From: Chloroflexota bacterium
GTDB taxonomy: Bacteria > Chloroflexota > Anaerolineae > Aggregatilineales > Phototrophicaceae
Assembly (NCBI GenBank): GCA_020161935.1
Contig: JAIUNI010000002.1
Span: 620,001-684,000 of the forward strand
DNA length: 64,000 nucleotides
Reading direction: 5' to 3'
Shown here: piece after piece, positions 34,541-43,159 of the stretch
Numbering within the stretch: position 1 is the stretch's first letter
How the letters are laid out: every line of letters starts with the position of its first letter
Program-made: the position numbers and the translations under genes
Notes under the pieces: model-generated
Seen by the model: only the letters and a program-made list of their open reading frames with translations
Told to the model about the DNA's origin: nothing
Databases searched by the model: none

Positions 34541-35578
34541 TTATTGATCCAGGAAGCCGTCATCGTAAAGGACGCAGCCCCACATATCCGAACGCTGGTA
34601 CTGGATGTTGCCAGCGGTCAGCGCGAAGCCGGGGTCGAGCAGCACTTCGTTGGGTTGGGCTTCGCCGTCGGCAATCGCCTGCTGCAAGCGGGTCAGCGTC
34701 AGTTCCGCTTCGAGGAACAGGTTCTGTACGCCCGTACCATCCACGAAACCTTCGTCGATCAGCTTGCAAGCCGTCGCGTCACCATCGAGGCCGGCCAGCA
34801 AGACGTGACCCTTCGTACCCGCTGGTTGCCACATGCCGCGCGGTTCCAGAACCGAACGGATGGTGGGGAACAGGAAGTCCGACGAGGTGAAGATGAAGTC
34901 TACGCCGGGGTTCGCGGTGATGGCCGCTTCGAGGTTCGCCAGCGCGGTCGCGGCATCCCATTCGGTCGCCACTTCAATCGGCGTGTTGAACAGGCCGGGG
35001 TAGCGTTCGTTGTAGCGGTTAATGACGTTGAAGAAACCGTCACGGCGGCCAATGGCGTTCGTGTCTTGCAGTGCGCCCACCAGAATCAGCGGGGTGACTG
35101 GCTCGCCAGTGATTTCGAACTGGCGCAGCGCCTTCTGGGCGATAAACTCAACCGCCTGTTCGGTCGCGCTGACGTTATCCGCCACGACGACGATACCCTT
35201 TTCCTTGTCGTTCGGGGGACGGTTGAACACCGCAATCGGAATATCCGAGGCTTGGGCTTCAGCTACGATGGTGTTGGCGCTGTCGCCGTCCTGCGGGATG
35301 ATGATGATGCCGTCAACACCCTGCGCGATGCACTCACGAACCTGTTCCAACTGGCGGTTCGGGTCTTCGTTGGCGTTGTATTCCAGCACTTCCACACCAC
35401 CGTCACGCAGCGTGGTGGTGATGGCACGATGCCCGGCAACCCAGAACTCGGTTTCGAGGTCTTGGAAGCCAAAGCAAATGGTCAGGTTATCTTGGGCGCG
35501 AACACTGGCGACGAGGCCGAGCATGATCGCTGAAACGACCGTTAAACTGATGAGGCTGAGACGACGCAGTTTATTCAT
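34541..35578 (-). CDS. Sugar ABC transporter substrate-binding protein
   Basis: A 345-residue periplasmic-binding protein of the RbsB type (Peripla_BP_4). Sec signal peptide to about SVRAQ (residue 29), no lipobox. Core features: 'AIGVDGIIIIPQDGDSANTIV'-type segment (here CIAQGVDGIIIIPQDGDSA), 'DIPIAVFNRPP', 'DNVSATEQAVEFIAQ', 'LVGALQDTNAIGRRDGF' and 'LLAGLDGDATACKLIDEG'. First gene of the eleven-gene minus-strand operon, downstream of a GntR operator candidate. By context it captures D-apiose or a related sugar. Confidence 0.9.
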   Translation of the reverse strand: MNKLRRLSLISLTVVSAIMLGLVASVRAQDNLTICFGFQDLETEFWVAGHRAITTTLRDGGVEVLEYNANEDPNRQLEQVRECIAQGVDGIIIIPQDGDSANTIVAEAQASDIPIAVFNRPPNDKEKGIVVVADNVSATEQAVEFIAQKALRQFEITGEPVTPLILVGALQDTNAIGRRDGFFNVINRYNERYPGLFNTPIEVATEWDAATALANLEAAITANPGVDFIFTSSDFLFPTIRSVLEPRGMWQPAGTKGHVLLAGLDGDATACKLIDEGFVDGTGVQNLFLEAELTLTRLQQAIADGEAQPNEVLLDPGFALTAGNIQYQRSDMWGCVLYDDGFLDQ

Positions 35579-35722
35579 ATCAGAAGCTCCTTATAAAAAA
35601 CAACGAATAGCTTTTAGATGGTTGATTTTGGTTCACCGCACTCCTTTGCTTATTCCTCCGTAATCGCGCTGGAATAACCCTCAGCGCTCAGAAACCGGCA
35701 GCGCCGGATAACTGCTTTGCAT

Positions 35723-35734
35723 ATTGTATACAAT
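35723..35734. promoter_or_regulatory. Candidate GntR operator upstream of the transporter/catabolic operon
   Basis: A perfect 12-bp palindrome ATTGTATACAAT. On the minus strand the wider context is CAGATTGTATACAATAT, nearly identical to CAGATTGTATACAGTAC at the divergent promoter (36.5 kb). It lies ~145 bases before the binding-protein gene and just after the GntR gene, and includes a TACAAT -10-like hexamer for minus-strand transcription. Confidence 0.65.
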
Positions 35735-35767
35735 CTGTAAGCGTAAAAATGACAGTCACTTTTCCGC

Positions 35768-36448
35768 TTACTTGGACTCGATCACAGCCCGCACACCGAG
35801 GCGGCACTCCCCTGCCACCCGCTCGTTAATCCGTTTGTTTTCCGCCCGCAGCCGGTTTAAATCCCGCTGACGGTAAGCATCCACGATGGCTTGATGGTCG
35901 CGAATCGCCAGATATTCGTCATAATTCGGGATCGCTTCCGCACGCACGTACAGCAGCGCCGCGATCTGCGCGACGATCTCGTCCCAATTGCGCTTGAGCA
36001 GCGGATGTTCACTTCGGCTAATCAGAAATTTATGGAGTGCCATATCCGTACTGCGGACATTTTTAAAATCCTCAGCTTCGATAAATTGACGCTGCTTCTC
36101 GATGTTATTCTCAAGGTACTGGTAATCATTTTCGTCAAGTTTGTCGATAATCAACTCACCCGCGAAGTTTTCCAGCGCGGTACGCATTGAAAAGATACTG
36201 TCCACATCTTCTTCCGTGAACGCCCGCACGAAACAGCCACGGTTGCGCGAAGCCACCACCAACCCCTCGCGCTCCAACAAGATGAGCGCCTCGCGAACGG
36301 GGGTGCGGCTCACACCGAGGTGCTGCGTAAAAACCTGTTCAACGATATGATCGTTAGGTTTCAAGCGCCCCTCAATAATGGCGGTGCGGATTTGCTCAAC
36401 CACTTCCTCGCGAAGGCTGATCGAGCGAATTTGAGAAAATGTAGACAC
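35768..36448 (-). CDS. GntR-family regulator, FCD (FadR) subfamily
   Basis: A 226-residue regulator. The N-terminal winged helix has 'LREEVVEQIRTAIIEGRLKPNDHIVEQVFTQHLGVSRTPVREALILLEREGLV', split here in the motif order typical for GntR. The C-terminal all-helical FCD domain includes D/H metal-site candidates in 'RSTDMALHKFLISRS' and 'IRDHQAIVDAYRQRD'. Start is GTG 36448; the ribosome site is weak. It lies between the hydrolase gene and the catabolic operon, with matching operator candidates on both sides. Expected role: repressor released by a sugar acid of the pathway. Confidence 0.9.
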   Translation of the reverse strand: MSTFSQIRSISLREEVVEQIRTAIIEGRLKPNDHIVEQVFTQHLGVSRTPVREALILLEREGLVVASRNRGCFVRAFTEEDVDSIFSMRTALENFAGELIIDKLDENDYQYLENNIEKQRQFIEAEDFKNVRSTDMALHKFLISRSEHPLLKRNWDEIVAQIAALLYVRAEAIPNYDEYLAIRDHQAIVDAYRQRDLNRLRAENKRINERVAGECRLGVRAVIESK

Positions 36449-36500
36449 TTTTTTAAGTTGGTTCTGAAAAGATAGTTATTTTTTAAAGAGTAACAATCAG

Positions 36501-36529
36501 ATTGTATACAGTACGCAATATACTGTCAA
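36501..36529 (-). promoter_or_regulatory. GntR gene promoter with overlapping operator candidate
   Basis: On the minus strand TTGACA (36524-36529) is followed after 17 bases by TACAAT (36501-36506), a near-ideal sigma-70-type promoter for the GntR gene. The -10 overlaps ATTGTATACA, the operator word shared with 35,723-35,734. ACAGTA and TACTGT at 36,507 and 36,521 form a second, spaced inverted repeat. Binding here could control both GntR and the divergent hydrolase. Confidence 0.6.
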
Positions 36530-36563
36530 GTCATCAGTTAATTTTCTTACAAAGTAGGTTTAT

Positions 36564-38738
36564 ATGACGTTTCCCGAATGGTACTCTAAAAATATCCGCC
36601 GCCTCTTCTTCGACATGCACCTGCCCGACTGGACTCAAGCAGGTCAATCCGCCGGCGACCAACACGCCCTGCGCGGCATCGCCACCCGCTTCGAGCCGGA
36701 GCAGCTCATCCGCGAGTTTGACCGCGCCCGCATCAACGCGGTCGTCGTCTTCGCTAAATGTCAGTTCGGCAACTTCTACTACAACACCCAAATCGGGCAT
36801 AAGCACGTCGGCTTGGGCGATCAGGATTTCCTCGGCGAGATGATCCACCACGCCCACCGCCACAATATCCGCGTCATCGCCTACTACTCGAATATGTGGG
36901 ACACCGAAGCCGCCCGCCTGCACCCCGACTGGATGGCCGAAGAAGCCGACGGTCGCTATTCCTATAACCGCTGGCCGACCATGAGCCTCCTCAGCCCCTA
37001 CCGCGACCTCGTCCACGCACACCTCACCGAACTGACCACCCACTACGAGATCGACGGCCTGTGGAGCGACATCCTCAGCGACCTGCCCAGCTTCGACCGC
37101 TATTCCCGCGCCGCCTTTGAAGGTAAGTACGGTCAGCCCATGCCCCGCTCGGTGGGGGAAGCCGGCTGGCTGAACCTCATCCGCTGGCAGCAGGACATGC
37201 TCTATGATTATCTCGAAGGCTGCTACAAAGTGGTTAAGAGCATCCGCCCCGAAGTCGCCTACATCGTCAACTTTTACGGTACACCCTATGCCGCGTCGAG
37301 TCAGGGCTTGTCGTTCAAGCATCAGACACTTTCCGACATGGGTTCGACAGAAGGCTATACCGAATGGCAGGGACTCATCTTCCCCGGTTTCGCCGCCCGT
37401 TACATGCGTTCTGCCAAGCTCGGCGGCCCCTTCGAGATCCTTACCGGACGCTTCGTCCACACATGGGATTTTACTGTCCGTCCGCTGGCACAGATGCGAT
37501 TTGAAGCCTTTTCGGTGGTTGCCAATGGCGGCGCGGTCAGCATTGACGACGAACCCTATCAGGATGGGCGCTTAGAACCCGTTGTTTATGACCACATTGA
37601 GAACATTTACAGCGAAATCGAACGCCGCGAACCGGCGCTGCTCGGCGCGGAACCCCTGCGTTACGCCGCCCTATATGTCTCGCAAAAAGCGCGTGAACTC
37701 GACGAAATATTAAACCCGGTGAAAGCACCCGCCAGCAGTATGATGCTCGACAGCAAGTTCAACGCCACTGATACCGACCTGCTCCCCGCGTGGATGGGAC
37801 TCTACAAAGCGCTGACCGAGAGCCACATTCCGGTCGAAATCGTGGACGACCGTCCCGAAAGTTTCGCCACCCTCAGCCGTTACAAAGTGATCTACCTCTC
37901 CAACATCCTCACCCTCTCCACTGCCGAAATTGAAGCGCTGCGAACCTATGTCGCCAACGGTGGTGCGATCATCGCCACCGGCGCAACCTCACTCTACGAC
38001 GAGCAGGGAAACCGTCTCGCCAACTTCGACTTGGCTGATCTGTTCGGCGTGGATTACGTCCGGCGCGGCACATTCACCTTCCCCTACCTGCAATTTCACG
38101 ACAGCCCCCTGACCGAAGGCGCTGTTCGCCGCCCGCTGCCGCACTACACCGCCCTGTGGGAAGTGAAGCCGAATGTCGCCAATGTGGGTGTCGCCGCCAC
38201 CCGCCGTAACCCGCTGATCGAAACCAGCGGCGAGACTTATTACCACAACAACCAGCCGCCGCCGGATGTTGACACAGGCGAGCCGGTTGTCGTCTATCGC
38301 ACATACGGCAAAGGCCGCGTGGTTTACGCTGCCGCCTCGCCGGAGAGCAACTACGCCCGCCTCGGTCACGAACCCTACCGCCGCCTCATCGCCAACATGG
38401 TCACATGGGCCGCCGGAACCCTGCCACCCGTTCGCGCCGAAGGGCTGCTCAACACTGAGATCGTCACCAACCAGCTTGGCGGCGACCTCATCGTCCATCT
38501 CGTAACCGGCTTTCCGCAGCGTGCCGTACGCTTCGGCTATCACCGCTCGTCGGATACCATCGAGGAAATCATCACCCTGCATAACGTCCGCCTCACCATC
38601 CCATCAACCACAACCGCCGTGTATCGCGTCCCATCCGGCGAGTCGCTGCCCATCACCCGCGCCGAAAACGCGGCGACCATCACCATCCCCACCGTTGAGG
38701 ATTGGGAAACCCTCCGCCTCGTCGGCAGCTTCGGCTAA
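36564..38738 (+). CDS. Predicted intracellular glycoside hydrolase (GHL6/beta-galactosidase-trimerisation-like)
   Basis: A 724-residue protein. An N-terminal TIM-barrel (to ~370) has 'INAVVVFAKCQFGNFYYNT', 'NIRVIAYYSNMWDTEAARLHPDWMAEEADG' and 'YEIDGLWSDILSDLPSFD'. The DGLWSD segment corresponds to the nucleophile strand of GH29-like/GHL families; a possible acid/base is E in STEGYTEWQG. The middle (~400-520) is a glutamine-amidotransferase-like trimerisation domain ('ALTESHIPVEIVDDRP', 'YVANGGAIIATGATSLYDEQG'). A C-terminal beta part follows. No signal peptide, so it acts inside the cell. Divergent from the GntR gene and sharing its operator region, it probably cleaves an imported apioside or related glycoside. 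Confidence 0.7.
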   Translation: MTFPEWYSKNIRRLFFDMHLPDWTQAGQSAGDQHALRGIATRFEPEQLIREFDRARINAVVVFAKCQFGNFYYNTQIGHKHVGLGDQDFLGEMIHHAHRHNIRVIAYYSNMWDTEAARLHPDWMAEEADGRYSYNRWPTMSLLSPYRDLVHAHLTELTTHYEIDGLWSDILSDLPSFDRYSRAAFEGKYGQPMPRSVGEAGWLNLIRWQQDMLYDYLEGCYKVVKSIRPEVAYIVNFYGTPYAASSQGLSFKHQTLSDMGSTEGYTEWQGLIFPGFAARYMRSAKLGGPFEILTGRFVHTWDFTVRPLAQMRFEAFSVVANGGAVSIDDEPYQDGRLEPVVYDHIENIYSEIERREPALLGAEPLRYAALYVSQKARELDEILNPVKAPASSMMLDSKFNATDTDLLPAWMGLYKALTESHIPVEIVDDRPESFATLSRYKVIYLSNILTLSTAEIEALRTYVANGGAIIATGATSLYDEQGNRLANFDLADLFGVDYVRRGTFTFPYLQFHDSPLTEGAVRRPLPHYTALWEVKPNVANVGVAATRRNPLIETSGETYYHNNQPPPDVDTGEPVVVYRTYGKGRVVYAAASPESNYARLGHEPYRRLIANMVTWAAGTLPPVRAEGLLNTEIVTNQLGGDLIVHLVTGFPQRAVRFGYHRSSDTIEEIITLHNVRLTIPSTTTAVYRVPSGESLPITRAENAATITIPTVEDWETLRLVGSFG

Positions 38739-39031
38739 TCGGTTCATCAGGGCGCGTGGCTCTGTACTTTCGTCACTGACCACAAACACTGTTTTCTCAT
38801 AGGGGAATATCTGTGACCCGCCCGCGCATTTTGTCCTCCCTCGTTTACGGGCGATCTGCGACTGAGCTTGACGCAAGGTAGCAGATCGGTGTCGCGTCAG
38901 CGACGGAGGGGGTCACTCCTGTGACCCTCCCCTATAACCCCCTCACAGTCTATATTTTCAAACCCATTTCGCTTGACGGGTTATGAACTTCCGTTCTAAA
39001 CTGTGATCATATACATACAGAGGAACAGCCC
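38739..39031. repeat. Gap with dispersed repeats
   Basis: Contains a palindrome GGGTCAC/GTGACCC (38910-38916, 38921-38927) ending in CCCTATAA, and a second 'cataggggaatatctgtgacc' phrase at ~38,800. These resemble the 34.44 kb palindrome. No gene is seen. An AT-rich stretch at 38,990-39,020 probably holds the promoter of the DinB gene. Confidence 0.6.
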
Positions 39032-39538
39032 ATGAATGCAGATGCGTTTCGCCAACTCTTCCAATATCACTTTGATGAGAACCGCAAAATATGGGATACC
39101 CACATCATGTCCCTCTCGCAGGAACAATTCCTCAAGCCGGATGCCTATTCGGTCGGCTCGGTTCGCAATCAAGTGGTGCATATGATGAGCTGCGACGACT
39201 ACTGGTTTAGCGGGCTGCGCGGCCTCGACATGCCGGATATGCCCGACCCGACTCCCTTCGAAGATCGTGCGGCCATCCGCGCCCGCTGGGATGGTATCGA
39301 GCAAAATATGAAGGCTTACCTCGCCGCCCTGACCGACGATATGCTGTTCACGCATCCCTTACCCGGTGGAGATCGGCTGCTCGCCCTCTGGCAAATCCTG
39401 CTGCATGTGACGCATCACGCGGTTGATCATCGCGCCCAACTGCTCAAACTGCTAAACAGCCTCGGTGTGGAAACCACCTATCAGGATTACATTTTCTACG
39501 TCTTCGATCACTATGACGGCGGCGAACCACAGCCATAA
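39032..39538 (+). CDS. DinB-like putative metal-dependent protein
   Basis: A 168-residue four-helix DinB/YfiT-type protein. Three His positions expected to bind a divalent metal are H50 (QVVHMM), H129 and H133 (THHAVDHRAQ). DinB-fold proteins include thiol-dependent transferases and many proteins of unknown activity. 'AGAGGAAC' precedes the ATG. Monocistronic. Confidence 0.82.
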   Translation: MNADAFRQLFQYHFDENRKIWDTHIMSLSQEQFLKPDAYSVGSVRNQVVHMMSCDDYWFSGLRGLDMPDMPDPTPFEDRAAIRARWDGIEQNMKAYLAALTDDMLFTHPLPGGDRLLALWQILLHVTHHAVDHRAQLLKLLNSLGVETTYQDYIFYVFDHYDGGEPQP

Positions 39539-39696
39539 CGACTATCCGACGATTATTTTCAGGGTCAATTGAGACCTACTAATCATAATAACGCGCCTAT
39601 TTCGCCCTCAGCAGCGCTTATGTAAAGTCTCGAAAATCTCTAGTCAAAAATCTTGGCGTTCTTGGCGACTTGGCGGTTAAATCGGTATTCGCTTTT

Positions 39697-39722
39697 GACT
39701 GGCGACTGGCGACTGGCGACTA
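39697..39722. repeat. Short tandem repeat, 7-bp unit
   Basis: GACTGGC is repeated about three times just before the end of the ABC exporter gene, next to the phrase 'cttggcgttcttggcgactt'. This matches the degenerate 'gactggc/aactgac' DNA of the large repeat gaps. Confidence 0.7.
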
Positions 39723-39724
39723 TT

Positions 39725-41518
39725 CTAGCTGTACAGCTTGTGGTAAACACCCGTATGCCCCAATAACTCGTCATGCGTCCCCGACTCGACCACACGCCCC
39801 TGTTCCAGCACGAAGATGCGGTCAGCATTTTCAATCGTGCTGAGGCGGTGGGCGATGATGAACGTCGTGCGCCCCTGCATCAGCCGTTCAAGCGCTTGCT
39901 GCACCAACCGTTCGCTCACCGAATCGAGGGCGCTGGTCGCCTCATCGAGGATTAGGATCTTGGGGTTCTTCAAGAACGCGCGGGCAATCGTCACCCGCTG
40001 CTTCTGCCCACCGGAAAGGAAGTTCCCACCCTCGCCGACTTCGCTGTCGAACTGCTTGGGCAGCTTGCTAATGAAGTCGTAAGCGTTCGCCGCTTTACAG
40101 GCTTCGACCACATCCGCCATCGTCGCATCTGGCCTGCCGTAGCGGATATTATCCAGAATGGAGCCGCTGAACAGAATCGGGTTTTGAAGCACCATGCCCA
40201 CGTTGCGCCGCAGCGAGTTCACGGTAATGTCGCGTACATCCTGCCCGTCGATCAGCACCCGCCCCTGATCGACATCATAAAAGCGCGGGATCAGGCTGAC
40301 GACCGTACTCTTACCACTGCCGCTGTGCCCCACCAGCGCCACCCGTTCCCCCGGCTCGACCACAAAGCTGATATTCCGCAGCACCGGCCCCGGCTCGGCA
40401 ATCGTCGCCTGTGGATAAGCGAAGCCCACATGCTCGAACTCGACCGTACCCACCACATCATTCAGCACCGCTGCACCGGGCCGGTCACGGATTTCCGGCT
40501 TTTCGTCCATGATCTCGAAAACCCGGTCAACCGCAGCCATCGAATTCGCGAATACCAGATTAAGCTGGGCGAAACGCTGCATCGGCGTATAAAGCGGGGT
40601 CAGGTACATCGTCACCGCCACCAGTTCACCGACCGTTAGCTGCCCGCTCACCACCCGCGTACCCCCGTACAGCAGCACGATCAACGGGGCAATCTGCGTC
40701 AGTACCCCTGTCGTGGTGATGTTCATACTTTGCAGGTAAGCCCGCCACATGGTTGTGGAAAACAGGCTTTGCGAATCCCGCAGGAACGAGTTTTCCTCGG
40801 TCTTTTCCTGCGTGAAGGCGTGAACCACACGGTTACCGGCGATGCGTTCCTGCACATGACCGGACATCGCCGCGATTTCCTCCTGCACCCGCAAGCTCGA
40901 TACCCGAATATTCGACTGCGATTTGCGGAAGAAGTACAGGTACAGCGGGAACGTGACTAAGGCCGAAAGCGTCACCGTCACATCAATTTGGAGCAGGAAG
41001 AAGATAATCGCCGCCAGCGCAATGAAGTCCATCCACGTATCCGTCAGGGCGCTGCCGACGAGGTTTTGCGCCAGTTCGATGTCGCCGATCAAGCGCGAGA
41101 CAATCGAGCCGGACATATTCCGGTCGAAGAACGAAGCTGACATACGCAGGATGCGGTAGTACAGCTCCACCCGCAGGTCAAATACCGCGTGGTAGCTGGC
41201 GCGGCTGGCGAGGTAATGCCGGAAGTAGGTGAAGGGCGACCAGATAAAAACGAACGCGAGGATCAACCCGCCGACGTTGAGCAGCAGTTGCGCCAACTTC
41301 TGGTCAGTGTTCAGTGCCGGATTCAGGAATACATCGTCCAGCAGGTAGCGCGTGATCTGCGGTATAAACAGCGGCAGGGTAAACTTGACGATACCGCCGA
41401 GGGTCGCCGCCACGATGTCCCACTTGTACGGGCCAACGTAGGCGATGAAGCGAAAGAAATTATTGAAGCGGGATGGCGCTTCCGAGAAGCTGTGTTCAGT
41501 TTGTGTTGTGGATGACAT
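39725..41518 (-). CDS. ABC exporter (fused membrane and ATPase domains)
   Basis: A 597-residue type IV ABC half-transporter. Six membrane segments lie in residues ~20-320. The ATPase domain follows with Walker A GHSGSGKST, Q-loop VLQNPILFSG, signature FLSGGQKQR, Walker B ILILDEATSALD and H-loop IIAHRLST. All motifs are intact, so a homodimer should be active. The family exports lipids, drugs or peptides; nothing here defines the substrate. No second half-transporter adjoins. The ribosome site is not obvious. Divergent from the FGGY kinase gene. Confidence 0.92.
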   Translation of the reverse strand: MSSTTQTEHSFSEAPSRFNNFFRFIAYVGPYKWDIVAATLGGIVKFTLPLFIPQITRYLLDDVFLNPALNTDQKLAQLLLNVGGLILAFVFIWSPFTYFRHYLASRASYHAVFDLRVELYYRILRMSASFFDRNMSGSIVSRLIGDIELAQNLVGSALTDTWMDFIALAAIIFFLLQIDVTVTLSALVTFPLYLYFFRKSQSNIRVSSLRVQEEIAAMSGHVQERIAGNRVVHAFTQEKTEENSFLRDSQSLFSTTMWRAYLQSMNITTTGVLTQIAPLIVLLYGGTRVVSGQLTVGELVAVTMYLTPLYTPMQRFAQLNLVFANSMAAVDRVFEIMDEKPEIRDRPGAAVLNDVVGTVEFEHVGFAYPQATIAEPGPVLRNISFVVEPGERVALVGHSGSGKSTVVSLIPRFYDVDQGRVLIDGQDVRDITVNSLRRNVGMVLQNPILFSGSILDNIRYGRPDATMADVVEACKAANAYDFISKLPKQFDSEVGEGGNFLSGGQKQRVTIARAFLKNPKILILDEATSALDSVSERLVQQALERLMQGRTTFIIAHRLSTIENADRIFVLEQGRVVESGTHDELLGHTGVYHKLYS

Positions 41519-41649
41519 GAGCGTAAGTTAAGCGTTTGAGGACAGAAAGCTATTGGCTAGTTAATCGTATTATGATCCTGCTTGTAAGGCGTTGCAATCG
41601 AACCATGTCAGTCCTTATAAGACTATTTACAGCGTTTCACGGGTGAAAG

Positions 41650-43107
41650 ATGACATTTTTAACAATTGATATTGGCAGTTCTTCCACGCGGGCGCTCCTG
41701 TTTGATGACCACGCGCACCTGATTGAAGGCGCTGCCACCTCGCGCAAGTACAGCTTTGACAACACGCCCGACGGCGGCTCGACGGTTGATGCCGACTCCT
41801 TAAAAACACGGGTTGAGGACTGCATCGACGAGATATTAGAACACCCTGCCGCGCGGGATATTCGCGCCGTCGGCATGGCAACCTTCGTCGGGAATGTGCT
41901 GGGCGTGGGCAGCGGTGGGCAAGCCGTGACCCCTATTTACACCTACGCCGACACCCGCAGCAGCGAGGATGCTGAGGCGCTTTACCAAACGGTTGACCGC
42001 GACCGCAGCCTTCAACGGACGGGCTGCCCACCCCACACCGCTTATCACCCCGCGCGGCTGGCGTGGCTGCGCCGCACCGAACCGGAAACCTTCGCCTCAG
42101 CCAGCAAATGGATCGACTTCGCCGCTTATTTATACGCCGCGTGGTTCGGCGAGGCGCTGTGCAGCTACTCGGTCGCCTCGTGGAGCGGCTTGCTCAACCG
42201 CGAAACCTTAGCGTGGGATGCCGAATGGCTCGAACGGCTTGGCCTCGAAGCGTCGCACTTCCCGCGCCTCGCCGACTTCACCGACGCGCAGCAGGGGTTA
42301 CAGGCCGCCTACGCCGCCCGCTGGCCGCAGCTTCAGGCCACGCCGTTTTACCTCGCCTTCGGGGATGGCGCGGTCGCCAACGTGGGCATCGGCGCGACTT
42401 CCTCGCAGTGCCTCGCCATCACCGTCGGCACAACCGCCGCCGTCCGCATCCTGCACGAGTCGCCGGATAAGCCGCCCACCGTGCCGCAGGGCTTGTGGGG
42501 CTACCGGCTGGACAATACCCATCACCTGCTCGGTGGTGCGACCAGCGAAGGCGGCAACACCTTCCAGTGGCTGCGGTCCCTCTTCCCGACGCTGGACTTC
42601 GAGCGTGAGGAAGAAATCGTCCAGCAGCGCCCCGCCGACGCGCACGGCCTCACCTGCCTCCCATTGTTTAACGGCGAACGCAGCCCCGGCTGGAACAGCA
42701 CCGCCGCCGGTACGCTTCACGGTCTGCGCCTGTCCACCACGCCCACCGACATCTTTCAGGCGGTGCTGGAAGGGGTCGCCCTGCGGCTGGCGCTCATCGC
42801 CGCCCAGCTACCGACCCTGCCCGATAATATCACCATCGGCGGAGGGGCAGCCGTCGAGTCGCCCTTGTGGGTACAGATGATCTGCAACGCCCTTAACCAT
42901 CCGGTGCAGCTCGTACAGGCCAGCGAATCCACCGCGCAGGGGGTGGCGGTCATGCTGAACGCGGCGGTGAACGGCATCCCCATCACCGATTACCGCCCCG
43001 CAATCGACCGCACCTTCGAGCCGCAGCCGGAGAACGCCCGGCGGATGCAGGCGGCGCGCGAACGCCAGCAGGCCATCTACCAGCGCCTGTACGCCGAGCG
43101 CCCGTAA
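41650..43107 (+). CDS. FGGY-family carbohydrate kinase (gluconokinase-like)
   Basis: A 485-residue kinase with two actin-like halves. N-terminal phosphate loop 'FLTIDIGSSSTRALLFD'; middle 'CLAITVGTTAAVRI' and 'LGGATSEGGNTFQWL'; C-terminal adenosine site 'NITIGGGAAVESPLWVQMICNAL' and 'TAQGVAVMLNAAV'. The pattern is closest to gluconokinase/xylulokinase members. It phosphorylates a sugar or sugar acid with ATP. It lies three genes from the apiose locus on the other strand, so a link to that pathway is possible but unproven. Confidence 0.85.
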   Translation: MTFLTIDIGSSSTRALLFDDHAHLIEGAATSRKYSFDNTPDGGSTVDADSLKTRVEDCIDEILEHPAARDIRAVGMATFVGNVLGVGSGGQAVTPIYTYADTRSSEDAEALYQTVDRDRSLQRTGCPPHTAYHPARLAWLRRTEPETFASASKWIDFAAYLYAAWFGEALCSYSVASWSGLLNRETLAWDAEWLERLGLEASHFPRLADFTDAQQGLQAAYAARWPQLQATPFYLAFGDGAVANVGIGATSSQCLAITVGTTAAVRILHESPDKPPTVPQGLWGYRLDNTHHLLGGATSEGGNTFQWLRSLFPTLDFEREEEIVQQRPADAHGLTCLPLFNGERSPGWNSTAAGTLHGLRLSTTPTDIFQAVLEGVALRLALIAAQLPTLPDNITIGGGAAVESPLWVQMICNALNHPVQLVQASESTAQGVAVMLNAAVNGIPITDYRPAIDRTFEPQPENARRMQAARERQQAIYQRLYAERP

Positions 43108-43159
43108 AAGATCGGCTTAACAGGTCGTCTGTACCCTGTACCCGAAGTAGGAGAAGCCC

